DNA of 9,974 nucleotides from Chloroflexota bacterium (GTDB lineage: Bacteria > Chloroflexota > UBA5177 > JANWHV01). The stretch is from assembly GCA_025450375.1 (NCBI GenBank), contig JANWHO010000335.1:1-9974 (forward strand), written 5' to 3'. The position numbers and the translations under genes are program-made. Below the pieces are notes generated by a model. That model was not told where the DNA came from. It did no database searches and was given only the letters and a program-made list of their open reading frames with translations. Positions 1-5,336 of this stretch are shown in pieces (position 1 is the first letter of the stretch; each line of letters begins with the position of its first letter).

Positions 1-528
1 GGGTTCGTCCAGGAACATCAGTTCCGGATTGCCGGCCATGGCCAGGCCGAGGCTAAGGCGCTGCTTCTCGCCGCCGGACAGGGTCTTGAACCGCGCGCCG
101 GCATGGTCGGCGAGGCCGATCGTCTCCAGCAGCGTTGTAGGCGACGCGGGTTGCGAATAGTAGGAGCAAAAGAGGGTGAGGGCCTCCCACACGGTGATGT
201 GTGGGTAGAGGGCGCTGTGCTGGGGCATCATGCCGACCCGCTGGCGGAGCGACCGCGAGGCAGCGGGGTCATCCCCCAGCACCCGCACCTGGCCACCGTC
301 GCGTACGCGGAACCCCTCAAGGATCTCGACCGTGGCGGTCTTCCCGGCCCCATTGGGGCCCAGCAAGGCGAACACCTCACCGGGTGTGACCGAGAATGAG
401 AGATCGCGGACCGCCTCGCGGGCGCCGTATCGTTTCACCAAGCGATCGACCACCACGGAGGGCTGAGGAGGAGGCAGGATAATTGATCCTTGCTCGTCCA
501 CCGGGGAAGGAATGGCCGGCGAGGACAT
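1..528 (-). CDS. ABC transporter ATP-binding protein, ABC-2 type (partial; C-terminus beyond left edge)
   Basis: This is the ATPase subunit of an ABC exporter of the ABC-2 (DrrA/CcmA-like) type; it would couple ATP hydrolysis to transport by a separate membrane permease. Reading from the ATG at 528 gives 176 codons in frame to the window edge, with no frameshift. A roughly 24-residue Pro-rich N-terminal extension precedes the domain. Visible motifs are Walker A GPNGAGKT (residues 57-64), the Q-loop glutamine (Q103, in MMPQHS), the signature LSGGE (150-154) and Walker B LMFLDEP (170-176), where the sequence is cut. The H-loop and C-terminus lie outside. The start is supported by GGGAGGTG six bases upstream of the ATG. 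It lies about 100 bp downstream of the initiator tRNA, with a terminator between them, so it probably has its own promoter. The usual KTT after the Walker lysine is KTA here. The substrate cannot be told. Confidence 0.93.
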   Translation of the reverse strand, partial: MSSPAIPSPVDEQGSIILPPPQPSVVVDRLVKRYGAREAVRDLSFSVTPGEVFALLGPNGAGKTATVEILEGFRVRDGGQVRVLGDDPAASRSLRQRVGMMPQHSALYPHITVWEALTLFCSYYSQPASPTTLLETIGLADHAGARFKTLSGGEKQRLSLGLAMAGNPELMFLDEP

Positions 529-591
529 TCCACGCACCTCCCGAAAGCTGACGCACCGATCCGCGGAGGGACCGGCGACGACATTCCGGGC

Positions 592-626
592 GAAAAACGA
601 GGACCTGTCCACGCGGAGCAGGCCCT
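592..626 (-). terminator. Rho-independent terminator of the tRNA-fMet transcript
   Basis: On the minus strand, AGGGCCTG (626-619) pairs with CAGGTCCT (607-600) in an 8-bp stem with one G-U pair. The loop is 11 nt and could close further with TCC/GGA. Two bases after the stem comes a run of five T (597-593). It begins 7 bases past the discriminator base of the tRNA, which is where a tRNA terminator is expected. Confidence 0.8.
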
Positions 627-632
627 CTTGGG

Positions 633-704
633 TTGCGGGGGCTGGATTCGAACCAACGACCTTCGGGTTATGAGCCCGACGAGCTGCCACTGCTCCACCC
701 CGCA
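633..704 (-). tRNA. Initiator tRNA-Met (anticodon CAU)
   Basis: The minus strand folds as a complete cloverleaf of 72 nt. The acceptor TGCGGGG pairs with CCCCGCA, and the D stem is GAGC/GCTC with a short 7-nt loop. The anticodon stem TCGGG/CCCGA carries a CTCATAA loop, the variable region is AGGTC, and the T arm GTTGG/CCAGC holds TTCGAAT. The anticodon is CAT. Three consecutive G-C pairs at the base of the anticodon stem (29-31/39-41) are the classic mark of the initiator tRNA that enters the ribosomal P site. Position 1-72 is U-A rather than the common C-A mismatch; this is a weak pair and still compatible with an initiator. The 3' end reads A-CCC, so CCA is not encoded and must be added by the tRNA nucleotidyltransferase. 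Both strands of this gene give well-known false protein translations, which are not annotated. Confidence 0.96.
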
Positions 705-709
705 CACTG

Positions 710-738
710 AGTATGCCGTCCGGAGCGGAAACCGTCAA
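710..738 (-). promoter_or_regulatory. Sigma70-type promoter of the initiator tRNA
   Basis: On the minus strand, TTGACG (738-733, 5 of 6 to the -35 consensus) is followed by an exact 17-nt spacer and CATACT (715-710, 4 of 6 to the -10 consensus). The mature tRNA begins only 5 nt after the -10 hexamer, so the start of transcription would fall almost on the mature 5' end. Confidence 0.75.
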
Positions 739-933
739 GTTTCGGAGGATGCTTGCGGGAGGGCCTCCGGCTGTGGCTGGATGGCAGGAACGAGGCCGGC
801 TGAGGCCGGGTGTGGCGCGCGCTGCCGCTTCAAACGTCAGCGTCGGATAGCTGACGTAATTCTCGTACCGGAACCATTTGGAGATGAGCGGCAACGTGGT
901 GGATCAGAATGCCTATGACCCCGACCCCAAGGC

Positions 934-1008
934 ATGAATCCGGAGACCTTCACCTACGATGGGGCGGGGCACCAGATTGGCCACCTGGACGCGGCGGGAC
1001 GGGCCTAG
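934..1008 (+). pseudogene. RHS/YD-repeat protein remnant (fragment 1)
   Basis: This frame encodes a short peptide with PETFTYDGAGHQIGHLDAAG before a TAG at 1006. FTYDGAGHQI is a typical YD-repeat unit of RHS-type wall-associated or secreted proteins. The frame is closed on both sides (TGA at 916, TAG at 1006), so it cannot be a working gene. It has the same orientation as the second RHS piece at 1469-1751, and both probably come from one decayed gene. Confidence 0.55.
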
Positions 1009-1115
1009 CACAGGAATCAAATGTTCGCCTTCTGAGCGGTCACTTTGTGCACGGATGCCCGGTCAGCTGGTACGAGTGGATCTCGTGTTTACCGTGACAG
1101 AGGAGGAATCGGCGG

Positions 1116-1235
1116 ATGACCGCCATGGGAGAGACGGGACGAGAGCTGCACTTCCCGGCGCAGACCGCAGCCGGTACTCTCACCCTGGAATCGTGGGCTG
1201 ACAATGCGTGGCGCGTCGAGACGACGACTCGATGA
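1116..1235 (+). CDS. Small ORF of 39 codons with a strong Shine-Dalgarno; unknown or broken gene start
   Basis: The ATG at 1116 is preceded by GAGGAGG with a 9-base gap, as good as any ribosome-binding site in the window. The peptide begins MTAMGETGRELHFPAQTAAG and continues to a TGA at 1233, giving 39 residues. I do not recognise it. Its end overlaps the start of the leucine-rich-repeat remnant in another frame, so it may be the N-terminal part of the same broken gene, cut by a frameshift. It could also be a free-standing small protein. There is no signal peptide or membrane segment. Confidence 0.3.
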   Translation: MTAMGETGRELHFPAQTAAGTLTLESWADNAWRVETTTR

Positions 1236-1424
1236 TTGCCCTTGATGGGATGCGACACCTACGGCTGCTCTGGCTGAACAGGACCACTATCACCGGAGCG
1301 GGCCTGATGTATCTACAGGATCATGTACGGCTGGAAAATCTCTCAAAACACGGGTGTTACGGCATCCAGTGTGGTACGCCTACAAACGGCGCTCCCGAAC
1401 TGCAAGATCGCCGCCGGCCGGTGA
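1208..1424 (+). pseudogene. Leucine-rich-repeat protein C-terminal remnant, frameshifted
   Basis: From 1208 one frame reads LRLLWLNRTTITGAGLMYLQ and RLENLS, which matches the LRR type common in planctomycetes and some other large-genome bacteria (LxxLxLxxTxITGAGLxxL). Around 1335-1345 the sense moves to another frame, which continues TGVTASSVVRLQTALPNCKI and ends at TGA 1422. The LQ-x-ALPNCKI ending is the usual last repeat of these proteins. A single frame change therefore splits what would be the C-terminal two repeats. Upstream repeats are missing, so this is a truncated and frameshifted remnant. A sequencing error could explain the frame change but not the missing N-terminus. Confidence 0.6.
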
Positions 1425-1468
1425 TTAATCGACGGCCACGCGGCAAAACCCAGTGGTCCGGCGCCTAG

Positions 1469-1751
1469 CCTCAGCACCTGCCTGGTTACAGTGTGCGGGC
1501 CCGCCTCGCCAGCGTGGTGGAGGCCAACAGCGGTCCCACCGTCGCCATGACCTACAACGCCGTGGGCCTGCGAGCCGGCTACACGGTCACTCCCTCCGGG
1601 GCGTCCCAGCCAAGTCCCTCCGAGCAGTTCACCTGTCCGGGCGGGCAGTTGGCCCAGACAGTAGTGGTCACCGGCACCACCATCAACACCGACACCTACG
1701 TCTACTCCCAGTAACGGCACACTGGCCCGCTACTGGTACGAGTGCGACTTT
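1469..1751 (+). pseudogene. RHS/YD-repeat protein remnant (fragment 2)
   Basis: In frame from just after a TAG at 1466, the translation contains ARLASVVEANSG, TYNAVGLRAGYTVTPSGASQ, SEQFT and VVVTGTTINTDTYVYSQ, then TAA at 1712. These are typical RHS-repeat phrases. A shift of one base at the stop resumes with NGTLARYWYE (1713-1742), which resembles the next conserved RHS segment (NGT..RYWYV). The DGTPLELLRQ-like stretch normally found between them is absent, so there is a deletion and frameshift there. The remnant runs into the stop codon of the convergent MarR gene. RHS proteins are large polymorphic surface or toxin-carrying proteins; neither the N-terminus nor a C-terminal toxin domain survives here. 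Confidence 0.65.
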
Positions 1752-2310
1752 AGTCCGCCGCCCCCGTGGCGCCGTTGCCCCGCGCGTGCGCGAGGACCAC
1801 CGACTCCGGTTCGAATATGCGGCTCAAGGATCGATGGACATCCAGGAACTCGGTGTCCAGGGCGCGCAGTTCGGCCCGATTGGCGCGGGTCACCAGTTCG
1901 AGAATGCGCCTGCCCTCGTCGGTCAGCCCCACTATCACCCGGCGCCGATCAGTGGGGTCGCCGCCTCGGGCTACCAACCCTCGTTTCACCGCCCGATCGA
2001 CCAGCAGCGAGGTACTATGGTGGCGCAGTTGCAAGCGATGCGCGACATCCTTGATCGTAACCGCTGGAAACGCGGGATGGCCGCGGACCGCGAGCAAGAG
2101 TAAGTGTTGCTGCGGCGTGATCCCGGCGAGGCGCGCTTGATCCTCGGAGTAGCGGAGAAATCGGCGGATAACGTAGCGAAACCCCGCATGCACCTGGAAC
2201 GCTTCATCGTCCAGTACTTCCAGCGGCGCGCTGACTCCAGGATCCTTCATCGCGTTTCCCTCGGCTCTCTCCACGGAAGTGGCAGGTTTGCCGTACTTCG
2301 CATTCATCAT
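1750..2310 (-). CDS. MarR-family winged-helix transcriptional regulator
   Basis: A 186-residue protein of the usual MarR layout, a small dimeric DNA-binding repressor or activator often responsive to aromatic or other small ligands. The N-terminal helices (about 38-62) would help form the dimer. The helix-turn-helix lies at about 84-108 (VTIKDVAHRLQLRHHSTSLL). The wing contains DPTDRRRV (118-125), the conserved DxRxxx motif of the family. A C-terminal dimer helix follows (about 130-170). Two starts are possible: ATG at 2310 (AGGA 8 bases upstream) or ATG at 2250 (GAGGGA six bases upstream), which would remove 20 non-conserved residues and looks at least as good. It lies 64 bp behind a HisD-like gene on the same strand. 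A perfect palindrome 14 bp before the 2310 start suggests self-regulation. The ligand is unknown. Confidence 0.9.
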   Translation of the reverse strand: MMNAKYGKPATSVERAEGNAMKDPGVSAPLEVLDDEAFQVHAGFRYVIRRFLRYSEDQARLAGITPQQHLLLLAVRGHPAFPAVTIKDVAHRLQLRHHSTSLLVDRAVKRGLVARGGDPTDRRRVIVGLTDEGRRILELVTRANRAELRALDTEFLDVHRSLSRIFEPESVVLAHARGNGATGAAD

Positions 2311-2323
2311 ACCGCAATCCTAT

Positions 2324-2335
2324 CACATCGATGTG
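2324..2335. promoter_or_regulatory. Perfect 12-bp palindrome, candidate MarR operator
   Basis: CACATCGATGTG is fully self-complementary and lies between the hisD-like stop (2375) and the marR start (2310). A less tight outer pair, CCTATC/GATAGG (2319-2324 and 2342-2347), flanks it asymmetrically. MarR proteins typically bind palindromes of this kind beside their own gene. Assignment as the operator is inference. Confidence 0.4.
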
Positions 2336-2374
2336 GAGGGCGATAGGTACTTGGGTCAAATAGCGTCAACTCGT

Positions 2375-3691
2375 TCATCGGCCGGGCGCGTCCAATGCCG
2401 CCGCGTGGGCGGGGAAGCCCTCGTGGTGGGCCAGGGCGCGTACTCCTGGGCGGAGATCGGCCAGCGCGCCGGCCGAGAGACGGGCTACCGTACTGCGCTT
2501 GAGAAAGGTGTGGGCGGTGCAGGCCGAGGACAGGGCGGCAAATCCTCCGGTCGGCAGGGTATTGGGGATGCCCAGGGAAAAGTTGGCGGCCACGAAGGGC
2601 GTACCCTGGCCGATCAGAATCTCCCCCGCGTTCCTCACCTGGGGCAGCACCTCCTCCGGGCGGGCGGTGGCCACTTGCAGATGCTCGGGCGCATACTCGT
2701 TAATGAAGGCGATCCCCTCGTCCAGGCGCCGCGCCAGGATGGCCCCACCGTAGATGCTGATCGAGGAGGCGGCATAACCCCGCCGCGGCTCGGGGAGATC
2801 GGCCAGGCGGATAGCAACCCGTGCCTCGACGGCGTCGATCAAGTCCGAGTCGGAGGTGATCAGGAGGGCGGCGGAATCGTGTCCATGTTCGGCGTCATTG
2901 AGCAGATCCGCCGCCAGCAGATCGGGATTGGCGGTGTGATCGGCCAGAATCACCGCCTCGGATGGCCCGTAGAGCAAGCCAACCGCTACCCCATGGCGCT
3001 GCACCGCGAGCTGCGCGGCGGCGATGGCCGGGCTGCCCGGTCCGTCGATCCGGCGGACCCGCCGCACGGTCTCGGTGCCGAGCGCCATGGACGCGATCCC
3101 CGCCACGCCGTTGCAGCGATAGATCTCCCGGATACCCAGCCGACCGGCAACCGCCAGGACCGCCGGATCGACGGCCCCATCACCACCCGGCAAGGGGGGC
3201 AGCACCACCGCGATTTCCCTCACGCCCGCTATCACGGCGGGCGTGCCGAGATGGATCATGACCGAGGGGAACGAGCCCTTCCCGCACGGCACGTAGAGCC
3301 CCACCCGGTCGAGCGGCGACGCCTGCTCACCCACCCACACACCGGGCGCCAACTCCCCATCCCACGAAGCCCTATCCACGATACGCTGGTTGAACAGGCG
3401 CACGTTGGCAATGGCCTGGTCGATCGCGGCCAGCAGGTCTGGCGCCAGCGACGCCGCGGCGGCCTCGATGGCCTCGGGCGGGACGCGAAGATCGGTCGGC
3501 CGCGGATTGATCTGGTCAAATCGACTGGTCGCGTCCAGGACCGCGGCGTCCCCGCGGGCGCGCACGTCGTCGATCAGCGCCGAGACGGAGGCGATCAGGC
3601 CGTCGTCGAACACGTCGGCACTCGAGCGCCGCAGGAGACGGGCGCGGTCGGCGGGATCCATGGTGGCCAGGGTATAGCGCTTGATCAACAC
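2375..3691 (-). CDS. hisD: Histidinol dehydrogenase family protein (HisD-like), divergent
   Basis: A full-length (438 aa) member of the HisD family, which oxidises L-histidinol to L-histidine in two NAD-dependent steps using zinc. Family landmarks are present: GLYVPCGK (131-138), GPGS (217-220), GPSE (242-245), DLLNDAEH (262-269), YAPEHL (333-338, with the catalytic Glu-His pair), TLPTGGF (378-384) and FPAHAAAL (426-433, the C-terminal metal histidine). Compared with E. coli HisD from memory, several key positions differ. The zinc ligand Gln259 is Asp266, Asp360 is Asn370, the substrate histidine 367 is Asn377, and the near-invariant GGAQ is NGVA (194-197). No other his gene is near. It is therefore either a divergent HisD or a paralogue acting on another amino- or polyol-type alcohol. 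The start is GTG at 3691 with AAAGGA about 10 bases upstream. The next gene on the strand is marR. Confidence 0.85.
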   Translation of the reverse strand: MLIKRYTLATMDPADRARLLRRSSADVFDDGLIASVSALIDDVRARGDAAVLDATSRFDQINPRPTDLRVPPEAIEAAAASLAPDLLAAIDQAIANVRLFNQRIVDRASWDGELAPGVWVGEQASPLDRVGLYVPCGKGSFPSVMIHLGTPAVIAGVREIAVVLPPLPGGDGAVDPAVLAVAGRLGIREIYRCNGVAGIASMALGTETVRRVRRIDGPGSPAIAAAQLAVQRHGVAVGLLYGPSEAVILADHTANPDLLAADLLNDAEHGHDSAALLITSDSDLIDAVEARVAIRLADLPEPRRGYAASSISIYGGAILARRLDEGIAFINEYAPEHLQVATARPEEVLPQVRNAGEILIGQGTPFVAANFSLGIPNTLPTGGFAALSSACTAHTFLKRSTVARLSAGALADLRPGVRALAHHEGFPAHAAALDAPGR

Positions 3692-3895
3692 GGGCGTGTC
3701 GTCCTTTCAGCAGTACTACATCAGTACAGGGTACCGGCAGTCTCCTCCTTTGTGCGGACGGACACACCAAGCCAAGCGGGCCTGGAGACCCGCGCCCCTG
3801 GGCCGTGACGGCGAAGCCGGTCGCCATCATGTCCACGAACGCGAGGCGCACCCTTGTGGGGAGGGCGTACCGAAGCATTGTGGCGGGCCGGCCCT

Positions 3896-3984
3896 CCTGG
3901 GAGCGCGAGCATCCTTGCTCGCCCCGTTTCGGTGGCCGACGGGGCGAGCCGGGTACCCGCTTGCGGGTGTCTCGCGCTCCCAGG
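3896..3984. repeat. Compound palindromic (REP/MITE-like) element
   Basis: The 89-bp element is bounded by perfect 14-bp inverted repeats, CCTGGGAGCGCGAG (3896-3909) and CTCGCGCTCCCAGG (3971-3984). Inside is an 11-bp perfect inverted repeat, GCTCGCCCCGT (3917-3927) with ACGGGGCGAGC (3939-3949), whose loop can close further with CGG/CCG. There is also an alternative hairpin GCGAGCA/TGCTCGC (3905-3911/3916-3922) and a small hairpin ACCCG/CGGGT (3955-3968). Such nested structure in an intergenic gap is typical of dispersed palindromic repeats. No transposase or target duplication is seen, so mobility is inference. It could also act as a transcription terminator or RNA stabiliser. Confidence 0.6.
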
Positions 3985-4076
3985 CGACCGTGGCGACCAT
4001 GCTGGTGCTCCAACGTGGATCACAAAACGTCGGTGCGCTCTTGTGCGGAAACCAAGCTCGGGGGCGCCGGTGTATC

Positions 4077-4085
4077 TGCTATCCT
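4077..4085 (+). promoter_or_regulatory. Extended -10-like box directly before sbcD
   Basis: TGC-TATCCT matches an extended -10 (TGnTATAAT, 4 of 6 in the hexamer) and ends six bases before the sbcD ATG. No Shine-Dalgarno purine run occurs in the last 20 bases before that ATG. This spacing would put the transcript start on or next to the start codon, giving a leaderless mRNA. There is no good -35 hexamer at 16-18 bp. Confidence 0.35.
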
Positions 4086-4091
4086 TCCTGC

Positions 4092-5336
4092 ATGCGCATT
4101 CTCCATTTGGCCGACCTCCATCTCGGCACCGAATTGTATGGTCACTATGACTCCGCCACCGGCAGTTCCTCTCGCCTCTCGGATTTCACGCGCATGCTCG
4201 ATATCGCGGTCGAGGACGCAATCGAGAAGCGCGTGGATTTGTTCCTGTTCGCCGGCGACGCCTATAAGACTCGTGACCCCAGCCCTACCCAGCAGCGGGA
4301 GCTGGCCCAGCGCCTACGGCGCCTGATCGATGCCGAGATCCCCGTGTTTCTCCTGACTGGGAATCACGACATGCCCAATGCGATGGCGCGCGCCACCAGT
4401 CTGGATATTTTTGGCGCCTTCTCTCCCAGTAACTTCGTGGTGGCCAATCGGCCGGGCGCCCATAAGATTCAGACGCGCTCGGGTCCGCTCTACGTGGTGG
4501 CGATCCCCTGGCTGACCCGGAGCGTGCTCCTGGCCAGGGATGAGAATAAGAACCTTCCCCAGGAGGACGTGCATCGGATGATGCTGGAAAAGCTGGATCA
4601 GGCGCTCGACCACTATCTGGGGCAGATTCCCGATGACGACGCGCCGGCGATCTTGACCCTCCACGGCACGATTCAGGGAGCGGAATATAGCGCCGAGCGC
4701 TCCACCATGCTGAGCCAGGATCTGCTGATCCCCCGGAGCATTATCAGTCGCCCACGGTTCTCCTATGTCGCGCTTGGACACATCCACAAGTATCAGGAAG
4801 TGTACGCGCGACCGCTCACCGTGTACGCGGGCAGCCCGGAACGCATTGACTTCGGTGAGGAAAAGGAAGACAAAGGCTACGTGCTGGTGGACCTCGATCG
4901 CCAGGAGGCCCGCCACCAGTTTGTCAAGCTTCCGACCCGACCCTTTATCACCTTCAAGGTTGAGTGTACTGGCGAGGATCCGACCACGCAGGCCCTTGAC
5001 CTGCTCCGGGACAAGCCGGTGGCTGGAGCGATTGTCCGGGTGCGGGCCCAATTGTCGCCTGCTAACCAGGGCCGGTTCCGGGAAGCGGACATTCGGCAGG
5101 TCCTGGCGGAGGCGTCCTTCGTGGTAATTCGGCGCGAGGTGGAGGCGGCCTGGCGGGACACCCAACGGGGCAAACAGTTCTCCACCGCCATGAGCCCACG
5201 CGAGGCGTTGAGCGCCTATCTCGACCAGGAGAAACCCGACCTCACGGCGGCTGGGAAAGACAAGCTACTGGATTGGGGCGACTCCCTGATTGCCGAGGTG
5301 CTCGGGCATGGCATGGATGAAGGCGTGGGGCCGTGA
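4092..5336 (+). CDS. sbcD: Exonuclease SbcD (Mre11-type nuclease subunit of SbcCD)
   Basis: SbcD is the manganese-dependent nuclease of the SbcCD complex, which cleaves DNA hairpins and processes protein-blocked or double-stranded ends. All phosphoesterase motifs of the Mre11 family are present in order: ADLHLG (7-12, Asp8 and His10), FAGD (53-56, Asp55), TGNHD (89-93), LHG (190-192) and LGHIH (228-232). The last supplies the two metal-binding histidines. At 414 residues it is the normal family length. The C-terminal third (about 285-400) would form the capping domain and the region that contacts SbcC. The frame is open further upstream to 3681, but homology starts exactly at MRILHLADLHLG, so the ATG at 4092 is the start. 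The stop overlaps the sbcC start by four bases, so the two are translationally coupled. Confidence 0.97.
   Translation: MRILHLADLHLGTELYGHYDSATGSSSRLSDFTRMLDIAVEDAIEKRVDLFLFAGDAYKTRDPSPTQQRELAQRLRRLIDAEIPVFLLTGNHDMPNAMARATSLDIFGAFSPSNFVVANRPGAHKIQTRSGPLYVVAIPWLTRSVLLARDENKNLPQEDVHRMMLEKLDQALDHYLGQIPDDDAPAILTLHGTIQGAEYSAERSTMLSQDLLIPRSIISRPRFSYVALGHIHKYQEVYARPLTVYAGSPERIDFGEEKEDKGYVLVDLDRQEARHQFVKLPTRPFITFKVECTGEDPTTQALDLLRDKPVAGAIVRVRAQLSPANQGRFREADIRQVLAEASFVVIRREVEAAWRDTQRGKQFSTAMSPREALSAYLDQEKPDLTAAGKDKLLDWGDSLIAEVLGHGMDEGVGP

Larger units (their letters stand above)
739..1749. other. Gene-poor stretch with decayed protein-coding remnants
   Basis: About 1 kb without an intact gene. Frame analysis shows short pieces of recognisable protein families, all on the plus strand, interrupted by stops and frame changes; they are listed separately. 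Roughly 740-930 holds nothing I can assign, apart from an 8-bp inverted repeat at 834-857 (ACGTCAGC / GCTGACGT, 8-nt loop). The overlapping longer ORFs on both strands have no family resemblance. Confidence 0.7.
3692..4091. other. 400-bp divergent intergenic region
   Basis: It separates the minus-strand HisD-like gene from plus-strand sbcDC. The frames crossing it show no family resemblance. Next to the HisD start there is a direct repeat CAGTAC (3711-3716 and 3722-3727, spaced 11 bp, one helical turn), a possible regulatory pair. The middle holds a compound palindromic element (3896-3984). The right end holds a -10-like box before sbcD. Confidence 0.7.

Noticed and set aside
100..200. Suspected frameshift in the ABC ATPase
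   Set aside because: Codon-by-codon translation from 528 to 1 stays in frame from Walker A to Walker B.
435..707. Minus-strand ORF of 90 aa containing GVEQWQLVGLITRRS
   Set aside because: It is the direct translation of the initiator tRNA, a classic false protein, and then runs over the ABC gene start in the wrong frame.
490..918. Plus-strand ORF of 142 aa containing GWIRTNDLRVMSPTSCHCST
   Set aside because: This is the antisense translation of the same tRNA, a well-known spurious protein family.
1343..1720. Minus-strand ORF of 125 aa over the RHS remnant
   Set aside because: Gly-rich shadow without family features; the plus strand carries the RHS sense.
2279..3808. Plus-strand ORF of 509 aa opposite hisD
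   Set aside because: Antisense shadow of the HisD-like gene caused by high-GC codon bias.
3516..4013. Minus-strand ORF of 165 aa over the HisD start and the palindromic repeat
   Set aside because: No family resemblance; it overlaps hisD out of frame and reads through a hairpin repeat.
3681..4091. N-terminal extension of the SbcD frame
   Set aside because: Open by chance; it crosses the palindromic element, and SbcD homology begins at 4092.
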